NCBI RefSeq assembly: GCF_002135295.1
Contig: NZ_NEGG01000001.1
Coordinates: 248,001 to 312,000, forward strand
From: Acinetobacter sp. ANC 5054
GTDB taxonomy: Bacteria; Pseudomonadota; Gammaproteobacteria; Pseudomonadales; Moraxellaceae
Length of the DNA stretch: 64,000 nt
Direction: 5' to 3'
The position numbers and the translations under genes are program-made. The first letter of the stretch is position 1; each line of letters begins with the position of its first letter. The notes beneath the pieces were generated by a model, which was given only the letters and a program-made list of their open reading frames with translations, had not been told where the DNA came from and made no database searches. Shown piece by piece: positions 8,609 through 19,166 of the stretch.

Positions 8609-10480
8609 TTATAATACCTCTGCAGCAACTTGATCTATGTTTGTAGGTTGCTCTTCTTCATCAGTAAATTTATATTGGTCTATTCTTTGTCCATTAATTG
8701 TCCAAGACAAAAGAGCTAAATTCAGTAAAACTTGCTGACGCTGGTGAATCTGTTCCTTTTTCCATTCATTAAAAGCATAGTTATAATCATGGATAAATTG
8801 ATTCGTTGAGGTATTTTTACCAATACTAAATTCATCATCTAGCATTTTGCTCAGTACTAGTGCTGAATTTTTATATTCAGATTGCTTTTGCTTAAACCAA
8901 TCTGCACTTAGGTCATTAAAATTATTAACTGCCTGATTAATCTGACTTTCTAATAATGTCACGTTACCTAACATGTAAACCTGACTAGAATATTCTAAAT
9001 AGTCAGCTCCATATGCTTCAGGAATTACATCTGCCTTAGGCGTCTGAGGTAAAATATGTTCGACTTGAAGACTTTGGATAAATCCATGATCTTTCAGTGG
9101 CATATTACAAAGTTCAGCTGCTTTATTTTCTAAAGTACCTAAAATATAACGTAAACGATATAACGGATTAAAAGCATCATGACGTTTCATTAAGAAAGTT
9201 TGTTTAAATTCGGCTGCCTTTTTAGTAATATATTTTGCAATGGTTTTTTCCACAGCAACTTTTACTTGTTCAATAGTTTTTAAACCACGGAAATATTGCA
9301 CCCAAATACTAAAATTATTCTCATTATATTTAGCTTGTATACCTAAAGTATTGTTCACGAAAAATAAAGTTTCTAACTGTTTCGCCAGATAATTAATTAC
9401 TTCATCTTCACAGTTAACATCTAATGCCAACAATAGCAATAAGTGCTGTCTAGACATATATTTATTGATATAGCCAATGTTAATTACAGCATGATATGTT
9501 TGATGATGGTCAGCTAAACTTGTCGCGTTAACTAGTTTTGAATAACGTTCTGAAGCACTTAATAATGCATTCACAAATTCTATTGGTTTCTTTTTATAGT
9601 TGATTAATGGCTCACCTTCAGAAATAATCCATTTATAGATATCTTCCTCACGTAAAATGCCATTATTATAATAACGCGCCATTAAAAAATAGCGTAGAAA
9701 ACGTAATGGATTCTCTCCTTCTTTACAGGCATGAATATTTCCAACAATCGTTTTCCATTTAGACTTAATATCAGGAAAATCTTTTTCATTAGCTTCACTA
9801 AAAATCAGATTTTTAACCAAATCCATAGCATCTAGACTTGCGCCACGCTGATTACTGGTTTCAAATATTTTTAATGCACCATGAAGATCTGCAGAAACAA
9901 TAAAAACTAAGACAATTTTATTGAAGAAGAAAGTAATAAAATCAACTAGATGCTCTTGTCCTTCATTATTCAAACTTCCAACATACTCATACATCGCATC
10001 GTAGGCTGCCTGCATTTTTTGAATAGATGGCGTAACCTTACCTTTGTATTCTTTTTTATGAATAAGATAGCCTACATAATTTTGGCTTTCTTCGTATTGC
10101 AACTCTACACGGTTTTGATGAGATGCCGTTTTCATATTAAAAGTCGACAACCATGATTTAATCGCAGTATAGAAGTTTTCAGCAGATTCAGTACGAGTAA
10201 TACTCTCTAAAAAATCTTTTAATGCACATAGAGTTAATACAATTGTAGTAAGACGTTGCTGACCATCAATGACATCATAATTATCATTTTTTTTAACAAT
10301 AATAACTGACCCTAAATAGTAGCTCGAATCATTACTTGAAGTTTCAAAGGCATTATCTATGTCTGTGATGAATTGTTTTACTTGATCATTAACTTTCCAG
10401 ACATATTCTCTTTGATAATCTGGAACAATAAAGAACTGATTAATATCTGAAATACTTTTTACTTGGGCATCAATTTGCAT
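8609..10480 (-). CDS. DUF262/DUF1524 (GmrSD-like) restriction-type protein
   Basis: A 623-aa protein. The N-terminal DUF262 domain has the ParB/Srx-like motif VIDGQQRLTTI (near residue 70) that binds or hydrolyses nucleotide. The C-terminal DUF1524 domain carries the His-Me finger motif LQVEHILPQTPKA (near residue 475). This pairing is known from GmrSD-type type IV enzymes that cut modified DNA and from related defence proteins. I start it at 10480 (MQIDAQVKSISDI, family-like, purine-rich upstream); a GTG at 10516 in the same frame is the alternative. It lies 63 bp downstream of hsdR on the same strand and is probably co-transcribed with it. Confidence 0.85.
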   Translation of the reverse strand: MQIDAQVKSISDINQFFIVPDYQREYVWKVNDQVKQFITDIDNAFETSSNDSSYYLGSVIIVKKNDNYDVIDGQQRLTTIVLTLCALKDFLESITRTESAENFYTAIKSWLSTFNMKTASHQNRVELQYEESQNYVGYLIHKKEYKGKVTPSIQKMQAAYDAMYEYVGSLNNEGQEHLVDFITFFFNKIVLVFIVSADLHGALKIFETSNQRGASLDAMDLVKNLIFSEANEKDFPDIKSKWKTIVGNIHACKEGENPLRFLRYFLMARYYNNGILREEDIYKWIISEGEPLINYKKKPIEFVNALLSASERYSKLVNATSLADHHQTYHAVINIGYINKYMSRQHLLLLLALDVNCEDEVINYLAKQLETLFFVNNTLGIQAKYNENNFSIWVQYFRGLKTIEQVKVAVEKTIAKYITKKAAEFKQTFLMKRHDAFNPLYRLRYILGTLENKAAELCNMPLKDHGFIQSLQVEHILPQTPKADVIPEAYGADYLEYSSQVYMLGNVTLLESQINQAVNNFNDLSADWFKQKQSEYKNSALVLSKMLDDEFSIGKNTSTNQFIHDYNYAFNEWKKEQIHQRQQVLLNLALLSWTINGQRIDQYKFTDEEEQPTNIDQVAAEVL

Positions 10481-10543
10481 TTTCTTTCCCCCCTCTCCCT
10501 CTCTAAAATTATTCACCTTTTAAATACCGCACGCTCTAATTTC

Positions 10544-13500
10544 CTAACGTAGTGGCATCTGCCCACGATTCGCCAACATATCAAAAATCAAATGACCAAA
10601 AATATGTGCCTTAGATGGATCTGAAAGCAGTTGCATCATTTGCTCTCTATGCGCTTCATGACTGCCTAGAATGGCATCATCAATAGCACGAGGGAAATCA
10701 CCCAGCATCGCTTGCTCACGTGTGTTGTTGGCAATCTGTGACATTACCCCATTATTCTCATAAACCTTGTCTGCAATGGTATTCGCATAATTAACCATGT
10801 CTTGATCGGTCAGCTTATCCGTCACAAAAACTTCATTTAAACGATGAATAATGCTAGATAAAAAATCTTCCTTTTTATCCTTAGCAGTCGCACTGCCGAC
10901 ATCATTACTTGGCTCTAGCTGATGCTCGGTACTATTGGCTTGTAACTCAATATCAATCTGACGCAGTTTAGACAAGCGATAGTGACTCATCTCGATATTA
11001 CTTAAATCAATTTCATCATCTAAGATGTTATTTTCACGTAGCATCGGTCTCAGGTTACGCGCAAACAGACTTAGCTTCTCCAGCTCTTTATCATCATAAT
11101 CCACGATTTGTGACATGAACTCATAAAAGCGAGTGAAAGTGCCTAAATCCTTTTTAAAGATTTCAAGTTCAACTTTGGCTTTTTGGGCTTCAACGAAATC
11201 CTTTTCTGCATTCCCAATCAAGACTGCATCACCTGTTTGTTTACAGCGTTCCAGCATGTCTTTGGTTTTACTATATGCAGCAATTGCCATGTTATAGCGC
11301 TGCTGCCAACGCTCAATGGCAGGCTTACAGATATTTGCCAGTACTGCATTGGATTTATTACGGCTAAAGAATGCCGTGGCAAATTGCTCAACTTCCGACC
11401 ACAAAAAGATACCATTGCTTTTGAGCTTATTAAACAACTCAAAGACCTTATCAGGATCAGTAACATCTGCTAGTTCAGCGGTCTGATAATAGGGTTGGAA
11501 CGCCTCTAAAATTTCATCCGGTTCATTAAAGAAATCCAGTACAAAAGTACCTGACTCTGCTTTACCCGGATACGTCCGATTTAAACGAGACAAGGTTTGT
11601 ACACACTCTACCCCACCGAGTTTTTTATCCACGTACATGGCACAGAGTTTAGGCTGGTCAAAACCCGTCTGGAACTTGTTGGCGACCAACATCACCTGAT
11701 AGTCATCACTGTCAAATGCCTTACGCATTTCACGCCCTTTTAAATTCGGGTTCATGTTGTGTTCAGTAAATTTCTTCCCGACCAAGGCACTGCTGTTTGG
11801 ATCTGAATCGTTAAACTCAACTTCACCCGAGAATGCCACCATGGCTTGAATCGACTGATAACCTTGTTCGGTGACATATTTATCAAAGGCCAGTTTATAG
11901 CGCACAGCTTCTTTACGTGAACTGGTCACCACCATGGCTTTGGCTTGACCACCCAATAAGCCCATCACATTCTTTTTAAAATGCTCAATGATCACTTTTA
12001 CTTTTTGTGAAATATTGTGGTCATGTAAACGTACCCATTGATTGACCTTGACCTTGGCTTTTTTTGCATCCACTTCCTGATCTTTGCTTGCCAGTTTTTG
12101 CGTCAGCTTATACACCACTTTGTAATTGGTATAGTTCTTCAGAACATCTAAAATAAAGCCTTCCTCAATCGCCTGACGCATGGAATAGACGTGATAGGCT
12201 TCAGGTTTATTCTGCTCTGACGGTGGCAATAAAGGATTTGGGCAACATCCAAATAATTCTAAGGTTTTAGGTTTAGGTGTAGCAGTAAAGGCGTAATAGC
12301 TGACATTTGGATTGGCACGGCGTGCTGCCAAGGTTGCATCTAAAATATCTTCTGAAGACAGCATGACATCTTCATCACTGCTATCAGTCATCAAGACTTC
12401 TTTGAGTTGTCGTGCTGTAGAACCACTTTGTGATGAATGTGCTTCGTCGGCAATGACGGCATAACGTCTTTCTTTTAATGCGGTACTGTTTTCAATGGCT
12501 TTGAGTACAAATGGAAAGGTTTGAATGGTGACAATAATAATCGGTTGAGATTTTTCTAATGAGGTTGCCAGTTTTTCTGACTTAGAGCCATCACCTTCTT
12601 TATTGTTAATTCGTCCTACCACGCCATCGGCATGTTCAAACTGATAAATCGTGTCTTGTAGCTGCGCATCTAAAATAGTTCGATCCGTCACCACAATCAC
12701 AGAATCAAACTGTTTATTGCCATGTTCATCGTACAAGGTAGAAAGCTGATGTGCTGTCCATGCAATCGAATTGGATTTACCTGAACCAGCACTGTGCTGG
12801 ATCAAGTATTTATGCCCTGTGCCATTCTCTTTGGCATCTTGAACCAGTTTAGTCACTACATCCCACTGATGGTAACGTGGAAAGATCAGGCTTTCTTTTT
12901 TGTATTTACGCCCTTCCGCATCTTCTTTGTCTTCAATATTCAAATGAACAAAACGTCCGAGAATATTCAGCAAATTGTCAGGCGTTAAAACTTCATTCCA
13001 CAAATACTCAGTGGCATAGCGGGTCTGATCTTCAGGTGCATCATTGCCTGCACCGCCGTCATGCGTCCCTTTATTAAAGGGCAAGAAAAAGGTGCTGTCG
13101 CCTGCCAAGTGTGTGGTCATATAGACTTCATACTGACTCACGGCAAAATGCACCAATGCACCACGTTTAAAGGTCAGTAAGGGTTCAGGCTTATTGGTAT
13201 CAGGGTCTTTGGGTAAGCGTGTCTTTTTATATTGAGTAATGGCGTTTTGTACAGTCTGCTTAAATTCAGATTTAAGCTCCAGTGTAGAAACAGGTAAGCC
13301 ATTAATAAACAGTACCAGATCAATGCGCCATTTTTTGGCTTGCTTGCCTGTACTTTCTAATTCTGTTTTTGTTGCGTATGGGCTATAGACTAACTCAGGT
13401 ACAACACGGCAAATGTTCTGCTCATAACGTGCTAAGGTATCGGCATTGAGATTATGCTCAGGTTTAAACTGGCATAATTTAAAACGTGCATTACGAATTT

Positions 13501-13810
13501 TGAGTCCATGACGTAACACGCCCAATGTCCCGTAACTACGTGATGCTTGATCTGTGGCATTGATGTCAGCTTTTTTAAGCTGTACCACCAAGGCATCTAT
13601 AAATTTTTGTTCGGAATCTACGGGATAGTTTTGGCAAAACTTTTTCCATTCTTCCGGTTGAGTATTTTGTACAAAGCTTAATACGTCTGCACTATACAGC
13701 GCATTTTCACGGTCATAGTGTTTAGCTGTACCCAATACCCAACCGCTGTTTTGTAGTTGCCCGATAATATCGTTTTGGAAGATATTTTCCCGAGTAGCAT
13801 CTAAACTCAT
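10544..13810 (-). CDS. hsdR: Type I restriction endonuclease subunit R
   Basis: A 1088-aa restriction and translocation subunit. The N-terminal PD-(D/E)XK nuclease is visible as WRIDLVLFINGLPVSTLELKS (residues ~158-178). The SF2 motor has Walker A HSAGSGKSNSIAW (near 338), DEAH box IADEAHSSQSG (near 453), FTATPKPKTLELFG, and motif VI-like TLSRLNRTYPGK. It cuts unmodified DNA after ATP-driven translocation, in complex with HsdM and HsdS. Its start overlaps the hsdS stop by 4 bp (ATGA), showing translational coupling. All key motifs are intact. Confidence 0.95.
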   Translation of the reverse strand: MSLDATRENIFQNDIIGQLQNSGWVLGTAKHYDRENALYSADVLSFVQNTQPEEWKKFCQNYPVDSEQKFIDALVVQLKKADINATDQASRSYGTLGVLRHGLKIRNARFKLCQFKPEHNLNADTLARYEQNICRVVPELVYSPYATKTELESTGKQAKKWRIDLVLFINGLPVSTLELKSEFKQTVQNAITQYKKTRLPKDPDTNKPEPLLTFKRGALVHFAVSQYEVYMTTHLAGDSTFFLPFNKGTHDGGAGNDAPEDQTRYATEYLWNEVLTPDNLLNILGRFVHLNIEDKEDAEGRKYKKESLIFPRYHQWDVVTKLVQDAKENGTGHKYLIQHSAGSGKSNSIAWTAHQLSTLYDEHGNKQFDSVIVVTDRTILDAQLQDTIYQFEHADGVVGRINNKEGDGSKSEKLATSLEKSQPIIIVTIQTFPFVLKAIENSTALKERRYAVIADEAHSSQSGSTARQLKEVLMTDSSDEDVMLSSEDILDATLAARRANPNVSYYAFTATPKPKTLELFGCCPNPLLPPSEQNKPEAYHVYSMRQAIEEGFILDVLKNYTNYKVVYKLTQKLASKDQEVDAKKAKVKVNQWVRLHDHNISQKVKVIIEHFKKNVMGLLGGQAKAMVVTSSRKEAVRYKLAFDKYVTEQGYQSIQAMVAFSGEVEFNDSDPNSSALVGKKFTEHNMNPNLKGREMRKAFDSDDYQVMLVANKFQTGFDQPKLCAMYVDKKLGGVECVQTLSRLNRTYPGKAESGTFVLDFFNEPDEILEAFQPYYQTAELADVTDPDKVFELFNKLKSNGIFLWSEVEQFATAFFSRNKSNAVLANICKPAIERWQQRYNMAIAAYSKTKDMLERCKQTGDAVLIGNAEKDFVEAQKAKVELEIFKKDLGTFTRFYEFMSQIVDYDDKELEKLSLFARNLRPMLRENNILDDEIDLSNIEMSHYRLSKLRQIDIELQANSTEHQLEPSNDVGSATAKDKKEDFLSSIIHRLNEVFVTDKLTDQDMVNYANTIADKVYENNGVMSQIANNTREQAMLGDFPRAIDDAILGSHEAHREQMMQLLSDPSKAHIFGHLIFDMLANRGQMPLR

Positions 13811-15201
13811 GCGCTAAACTCCGTTTTAGCTTCATTATTGTTAATTGGATTTTGCCAATTTCGTACGTCAATTTTTCCTGTGACCACAGATGAAATAAGG
13901 GCTGTACGGCGCTCTTGCATCAGTTGGATGGCATGATTAGCTTTATTCTCAAGATTTTTAAATACTTTCAATTCATTATCAATATGTTGAATTATTTCTT
14001 GTTGTTCGTTAATTGGTGGACAAGGAATCTCTATATTAGATAAAACTCCCATACCAATATTTTGCTGAGTTCCATAACTCCAATTTAGAACTAAAGCATC
14101 ATAAAAATGATTTGAGTTAAAAACCGCAAGTAAAAATTTAGGCAAAATTTTAATTTTATTACATCTAAATACAGCTAAAGGAGACCAAATATTAAATTTC
14201 TCTTCCGTTTCAACCATTGCCACTTTACCTGTGGTAGCACCTGATTTGACCATGTAAATATCTTCTAATTTAGGAGAGTATTTTTTACTATAAATATCAT
14301 TTAATTCAGGCTTTATATACCCACGTTTTTTATCAAAATTGATTTTACCTTTATGAATTGCCTCTGCTGAAATAAAAGGAATGCCCTCATCAACAAATTG
14401 TGGTGTTTCGTGAGGTCCATCAGTGATAGGTATTTCTAGTAAATATTTAGTGCAAGGGGTTTGCCAATGCTCAGGCACTTGTCCTAACCATTCCACCCCA
14501 GAATCCTTCATCGGAACATTAGGATTTAAACCTTTGGTCACGGCATGACTAATCACCGCTTGACGCTTTTCTTTAAGTAGTTCGATCAGCTTTTCTTGTT
14601 TGGCAATTAAGGTGTCAATTTGTGCTGTTTCGTAGTCAAGGAAAGTACGAATTTGAATCTGTTCCGACAACGAAGGATAAGGTACTTTAAGCTTTTTTAA
14701 TTCTCCAAGATTTATTCGTATACGTGTTGTACCAGTTGAAACAAGCTCAGCATTTTCACGAACACAATCAGAATTAATAGCCCAAATTAAAAAATTTAAG
14801 TCTACTAACTTTAAGTTGGGGGTTAATTTTACACAGTCTGCAACAATTACATATTCTTTAAACTCATCTGATACAACAGCCGCCCTCGCCACTGGGTCTG
14901 CCATCTTTGCTATCACGATGTCTTGAGGCAATGCTAAATGTCTAACCAAATCCTTTTTTTTATTGTCAGATATAAACTTCATATTCCTTAAAATATGCTT
15001 TCCATCTCGAATATTATTTAATTGGATTAAAGGTACACCCTCATCAAGATAATCATCTGATTTCAAATCAGAACCAAAAGGACCATCTACAAAAGCATTT
15101 TTTGTTTGCATGGATAAAAAGCCTAAACGCTTTTCTTGCCAATGAGTAGGCAATTCTGTTTTAAAATAATCGCTATAACTAAATTCTTTATAAGTCACCA
15201 T
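13807..15201 (-). CDS. hsdS: Type I restriction-modification specificity subunit S
   Basis: A 464-aa specificity subunit with two target-recognition domains, each followed by a conserved helical spacer. TRD1 spans ~15-180 and ends in PSLSEQIQIRTFLDYETAQIDTLI. TRD2 spans ~225-400 and ends in PPINEQQEIIQHIDNEL. The motif WLGQVPEHW at ~245 mirrors LPTHWQEKRLG near residue 18, the usual half-repeat organisation. It fixes the bipartite DNA target of the HsdRMS complex. It overlaps hsdM by 1 bp and hsdR by 4 bp. Confidence 0.95.
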   Translation of the reverse strand: MVTYKEFSYSDYFKTELPTHWQEKRLGFLSMQTKNAFVDGPFGSDLKSDDYLDEGVPLIQLNNIRDGKHILRNMKFISDNKKKDLVRHLALPQDIVIAKMADPVARAAVVSDEFKEYVIVADCVKLTPNLKLVDLNFLIWAINSDCVRENAELVSTGTTRIRINLGELKKLKVPYPSLSEQIQIRTFLDYETAQIDTLIAKQEKLIELLKEKRQAVISHAVTKGLNPNVPMKDSGVEWLGQVPEHWQTPCTKYLLEIPITDGPHETPQFVDEGIPFISAEAIHKGKINFDKKRGYIKPELNDIYSKKYSPKLEDIYMVKSGATTGKVAMVETEEKFNIWSPLAVFRCNKIKILPKFLLAVFNSNHFYDALVLNWSYGTQQNIGMGVLSNIEIPCPPINEQQEIIQHIDNELKVFKNLENKANHAIQLMQERRTALISSVVTGKIDVRNWQNPINNNEAKTEFSA

Positions 15202-17534
15202 TATGAATGCACCTCTTGAAGAAGCTTCATAATCTCACTGCTGACCGCATCTAAATCTGCATCAATCTCTTTTAAATCACGTGGTGGTTCATACACGTAG
15301 AAATGACGATTAAACGGAATCTCATAACCGACAATACCAATTTCACCATCTTTATCATCACGCTTATCGGCATTGATCCAAGCATCCGGCACATGCGGCT
15401 GAACTTCACGTTTAAAGTAAGACTCAATTAAATCTGTGGTATCTACGTTTGGATTAAGCGCAATATTTTCCGCATCACGTAAATCACCATCTTGTACAAA
15501 TTCAACCACTTTACCGTTGTAAGTAAACTGACCATAAAGAGGATTTTCAGCACCTTTTACGACTTTACTGATGACTGGCTCTGCTTCAGAGTTTTTCCAC
15601 GTAATCGCATCTAAGAATTGTTTTTTCTCTTTAGTGTCTAACTTAATATCAGTCGCTTTAAAGGCTTGCTTTAAGGTTTCATCAAAACGATTAAAGTCAT
15701 CACTTTGCGCTGTGCCAATATGCGTTTGTAGAGCCTGAGCCTTTTGCATGAGTTCTTTTTGGAATAACCAAATTTTGCTGTCTAAAATATCTTTAATATC
15801 TTTTTCTTTTAACTCTGGATATTCTGCTTTAACTAAAGCACGAACTTCCAGCGTAACTTCGGATAAATCACCATAGCTTTGATCTGTGGGTGCATCTGTC
15901 CATGTTGTAGCAAACTGCGCATAAATGCTTTGCATCACAGCATTAAATGGCTTGGGTGCAAAACGTAAAGATGCAACAGCATCATCGGTAATTTGTGCAG
16001 ATAACCGTAATGGACGTTCAATGGTCACACGGCGGTAACCAAACTCATAACTGTTAAAGATTTTACTGGCAAAGGTTTTAGCGGTTTCAGCTTTTGGCCT
16101 CGTAGGCTGGCGACCACGGTTAGATTTTACATCTGCGGATTTATCCAGTGTACGTGCTTCCACCACTTCGAAGTCACCAAAACTGCGGATAATGGTCTTG
16201 ATATCATCTTCGCTCATCTCATTCCGCTTAGAGCCGAGAGACTTACGCATCTTGCTGTACAAATGACTGCCATCAATGAGCTGTACTTTTCCTTTACGCT
16301 CAGCATCTTTCTTATTACTGAGTACCCAAATATAGGTGGCAATCCCTGTGTTATAGAACATGTCATTTGGTAAAGCGATAATTGCTTCTAGTAAATCAGC
16401 TTCTAAAATATAACGACGGATTTCACTTTCACCACTGCCTGCACTACCCGTAAAGAGCGGTGAACCGTTCAAAATGATACCGATACGACTTCCTTGTTGA
16501 TGCTCAGCATCAGGCTGACGCATCTTGCTAATCAAATGCATCAAAAACAATAACGAACCATCAGACACACGTGGCAAGCCTGCACCAAACCGCCCATCAA
16601 AGCCTTTGACCTGATGTTCATCTTTAATATCTTTTTCAATCTTTTTCCAGTCCACCCCAAAAGGTGGATTGGACAGCATGTAATCAAATTTATCCTGTGA
16701 GAGTTGGTCATTGGATAAAGTATTTCCGAGTTTAATTCGGCTAACATCCTGACCTTTAATTAGCATGTCTGCTTTACAGATGGCATAAGACTCAGGGTTT
16801 AGCTCCTGACCAAAAGCGCGCATTACCGCATTCGGATTTAGCTCAAGTACATATTCCATCCCTGACGATAAAAACCCACCCGTACCAGCCGTTGGATCAT
16901 ATATGGTACGAATGATGCCATCCTTACTTAAAGCTTCATCATCTTCCATAAATACCAGTGATGTAGTTAAGCGTACAATGTCACGTGGGGTAAAGTGTTC
17001 ACCTGCAGTATCATTCGAGCTTTCAGCAAAACGACGGATCAACTCTTCAAAAACTAAGCCCATTTCATGGTTAGAAATAGCGTCAGGACTGAGATCAGTT
17101 GTGGCAAACATCTTGACGACTTTATAAAGCAAGTTGGCATCATCGAGTAAACCGACAAATTCATCAAAATTGAAATGATCAAAAATCTCACGTGCATCTT
17201 TAGAAAAACTTTGCACATAAGTTTTTAAATTGGCTTTAATATCAGTTTGACCCATCTTGCCTAAATCCATAGGCGAAGTATTAAAGAATGCCAAATCATT
17301 GGTGACACGTAATAAGAACTTTTCTTGCGCTTCTTCAGGTAAGTTCAGTGGCTGAATTCTTTCATGCTCTGCCACCACCGCAGTTTTACTTTCTGCAAGG
17401 ACACACTCTAGGCGACGCAACAAGGTGAACGGCAAAATGACACGTCCATATTGCGATTGTCTAAAATCACCACGAAGTAAATCTGCAACCGACCAAATGA
17501 AGGCTGCAACCTGAGAAAAGTTATTATTCGACAT
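15201..17534 (-). CDS. hsdM: Type I restriction-modification methyltransferase subunit M
   Basis: A 777-aa N6-adenine methyltransferase. The helical N-terminal HsdM domain (~8-150) is followed by SAM-binding motif [14 protein letters not shown] (near 218) and catalytic motif [11 protein letters not shown] (near 290). It is longer than classical HsdM (~530 aa): residues ~480-777 form a C-terminal extension with helical stretches, as in a subset of the family. I start it at 17534 ([22 protein letters not shown]); a TTG five codons upstream is in frame. It is the first gene of the restriction operon. Confidence 0.94.
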   Translation of the reverse strand: MSNNNFSQVAAFIWSVADLLRGDFRQSQYGRVILPFTLLRRLECVLAESKTAVVAEHERIQPLNLPEEAQEKFLLRVTNDLAFFNTSPMDLGKMGQTDIKANLKTYVQSFSKDAREIFDHFNFDEFVGLLDDANLLYKVVKMFATTDLSPDAISNHEMGLVFEELIRRFAESSNDTAGEHFTPRDIVRLTTSLVFMEDDEALSKDGIIRTIYDPTAGTGGFLSSGMEYVLELNPNAVMRAFGQELNPESYAICKADMLIKGQDVSRIKLGNTLSNDQLSQDKFDYMLSNPPFGVDWKKIEKDIKDEHQVKGFDGRFGAGLPRVSDGSLLFLMHLISKMRQPDAEHQQGSRIGIILNGSPLFTGSAGSGESEIRRYILEADLLEAIIALPNDMFYNTGIATYIWVLSNKKDAERKGKVQLIDGSHLYSKMRKSLGSKRNEMSEDDIKTIIRSFGDFEVVEARTLDKSADVKSNRGRQPTRPKAETAKTFASKIFNSYEFGYRRVTIERPLRLSAQITDDAVASLRFAPKPFNAVMQSIYAQFATTWTDAPTDQSYGDLSEVTLEVRALVKAEYPELKEKDIKDILDSKIWLFQKELMQKAQALQTHIGTAQSDDFNRFDETLKQAFKATDIKLDTKEKKQFLDAITWKNSEAEPVISKVVKGAENPLYGQFTYNGKVVEFVQDGDLRDAENIALNPNVDTTDLIESYFKREVQPHVPDAWINADKRDDKDGEIGIVGYEIPFNRHFYVYEPPRDLKEIDADLDAVSSEIMKLLQEVHS

Positions 17535-17769
17535 ACCAACAATTTCCAAAGCTTGAAAGCTATAGCATTTTTAAATTAGATGGATTGTGCCTGAAATGAA
17601 GATGGGTTTTCTAGAAATAAAAAAAAATAATGTCAGTACATGTCTTGCTAACATTATTGGTCGTTTATTCATTATGCTGTTATGTTCTTTAGAGCCAAAG
17701 AAATAGATAGGGGGGAAAAGGACTCAACCTCATGTGGTAATTCAAGTGTGATTATCTATTTAAAAATAA

Positions 17770-17790
17770 GGGAGCCTAAGCTCCCATTTT
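17770..17790. terminator. Hairpin terminator after the AlpA-like gene
   Basis: GGGAGC/GCTCCC stem with a short loop and six T on the plus side, immediately downstream of the minus-strand alpA-like stop. The T run favours plus-strand termination, so it may also insulate the AlpA gene from readthrough. Confidence 0.5.
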
Positions 17791-18021
17791 TTATTCACGA
17801 CTTTGTATCTTATCCTCAATCCATTGATGTACTTCCCAAGCCACCCAACCAATACGAGATTCACTTAAACGTACCGGTCGTGGAAATGTAGAATCGTAAT
17901 ACTTTGAATCCACTTTTATCATTTCATAAATTTTTGCTCGACTAATACTTGTAAACTCAATTACCTCATTGATATTAATAATTTGATTCATTACAAAAGT
18001 TTGACCTGTGAACGCATTCAT
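17791..18021 (-). CDS. AlpA family DNA-binding regulator (excisionase-like)
   Basis: A 76-aa small MerR-like winged-helix protein. The HTH is visible as INEVIEFTSISRAKIYEMIK, followed by TFPRPVRLSESRIGWVAWEVHQWI, the classical AlpA C-terminal half. Start ATG at 18021 has AGGAGT upstream. AlpA proteins activate integrase or act as excisionases on P4-like elements; here it is separated from the integrase by the restriction operon. Candidate targets are the GGGGGTATA repeats near both island ends (inference). Confidence 0.9.
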   Translation of the reverse strand: MNAFTGQTFVMNQIININEVIEFTSISRAKIYEMIKVDSKYYDSTFPRPVRLSESRIGWVAWEVHQWIEDKIQSRE

Positions 18022-18117
18022 GATGTTTACTCCTGATCATTGATGCGAGCGTGTATTCGCTCAGATAATAGGTCAGTCCAATAAAATTTTACTGAGCCCA
18101 ATTTCATCCACTCCCAT

Positions 18118-19047
18118 CTAATTCACAGCCCGTACATTCTGCTGTAAGCCCTGCTGAATCTCCTGTATAAAATTTTTTGCCTGATGGAGCTTAGGCTTTA
18201 CCTTGGTTTTCGACTCAGGCTGTATTAGCTCAGACTTAACAGTCTCATCCATATAAAACTCCTCGACTAAATCCAATCCTTCCTCGCTATTCACTTCAAA
18301 TCTTGCATTGTCATAACCCTGCCATGCTGCTTGATCAAGTGAGCTTTGATTAAACCCTGCAGCCTTGCTTTGCTGATCAATGTCCTTTGCCACTTGAATG
18401 GCTTGTTGGAGATTAACGCCATCCCTGAGCGTTAAATCCACGTAATAGACAGGCGTTCGATAACTTTGTGTGGTGGACTTGCCTCTCAGCGTGAGTTGCA
18501 GTGGCAGACATGACAGCAAGCCATTCGATGCTGAGTAGTAATAACTTAGTCGTGCCGCCAAAGTGCGAATACTATTAAAGCCTGTGGTTCTAAAGATGAA
18601 GGTGCCGAGTTCATCTGATTCATCTAAATTGACATGCAATCGCCCATAAGGCTTGCAATTGCCGCCTTGCGCCATTGAGCACAGATCAGGTGATGGACAA
18701 GGATGCTGCTCAACACCTTGATTGGTGAGTCGCTGACAGGTTTCGCCATTACCCACACAGACAGGCCTGCCTGTCTGACGGTCAAATAAGCTGTATTCTG
18801 CCCGCAGATTCAGCTCAGGATCATTGAAGATCATCCGAACCGGAATGGTTCTGAGTTTTTGATTGGATGCTTTAGCTCTAAGCTGTTCATCCAATGGATG
18901 CTTGATCCATCCATCTTTGTTTTGGATTTGGCTGGTAATGGTAAATTGATCATCCTTTTCAGGCAGACGCTTTCCGCTCTTTTCAATCACCTTGCCGATA
19001 CTGATGCGCCCTAGAATCGGCGGTGTAATTGCTAAACCTTTAATCAT
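18118..19047 (-). CDS. Gp3-like recombination directionality factor family protein
   Basis: A 309-aa protein beginning MIKGLAITPPILGRISIGKV. It resembles a family annotated either as hydrolase/metal-binding protein of integrative elements or as phage Gp3-like recombination directionality factor. A cysteine cluster (CVGNGETCQRL…HPCPSPDLCSMAQGGNCKPYG, residues ~97-135) suggests metal binding. It lies with YqaJ nuclease and DUF932 genes, a set commonly found together on elements. Its role in controlling integration direction is inferred from the family; no test is possible here. RBS GAGGAAA precedes the ATG. Confidence 0.7.
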   Translation of the reverse strand: MIKGLAITPPILGRISIGKVIEKSGKRLPEKDDQFTITSQIQNKDGWIKHPLDEQLRAKASNQKLRTIPVRMIFNDPELNLRAEYSLFDRQTGRPVCVGNGETCQRLTNQGVEQHPCPSPDLCSMAQGGNCKPYGRLHVNLDESDELGTFIFRTTGFNSIRTLAARLSYYYSASNGLLSCLPLQLTLRGKSTTQSYRTPVYYVDLTLRDGVNLQQAIQVAKDIDQQSKAAGFNQSSLDQAAWQGYDNARFEVNSEEGLDLVEEFYMDETVKSELIQPESKTKVKPKLHQAKNFIQEIQQGLQQNVRAVN

Positions 19048-19106
19048 GGTAATTTCCTCTTCTGTTTAAATGAGTTGCTGTGTTGGCTTAAAAATGAAAT
19101 GGGCAT

Positions 19107-19134
19107 AAAAAATCCCATGCTCTCAGGCATGGGA
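19107..19134 (-). terminator. Terminator-like hairpin between YqaJ and Gp3-like genes
   Basis: 8-bp stem TCCCATGC/GCATGGGA with a 6-nt loop, followed on the minus strand by T6 then ATGCCC. It lies 60 nt before the Gp3-like start codon. It is one of three similar leaders in this cluster. Confidence 0.7.
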
Positions 19135-19166
19135 TGTTTGGGGCATTGTTGAATAGAATGCTTAGG

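Noticed and set aside
17682-17891. 69-aa plus-strand frame next to the AlpA gene
   Set aside because: It overlaps the AlpA coding region and terminator; no supporting signal.
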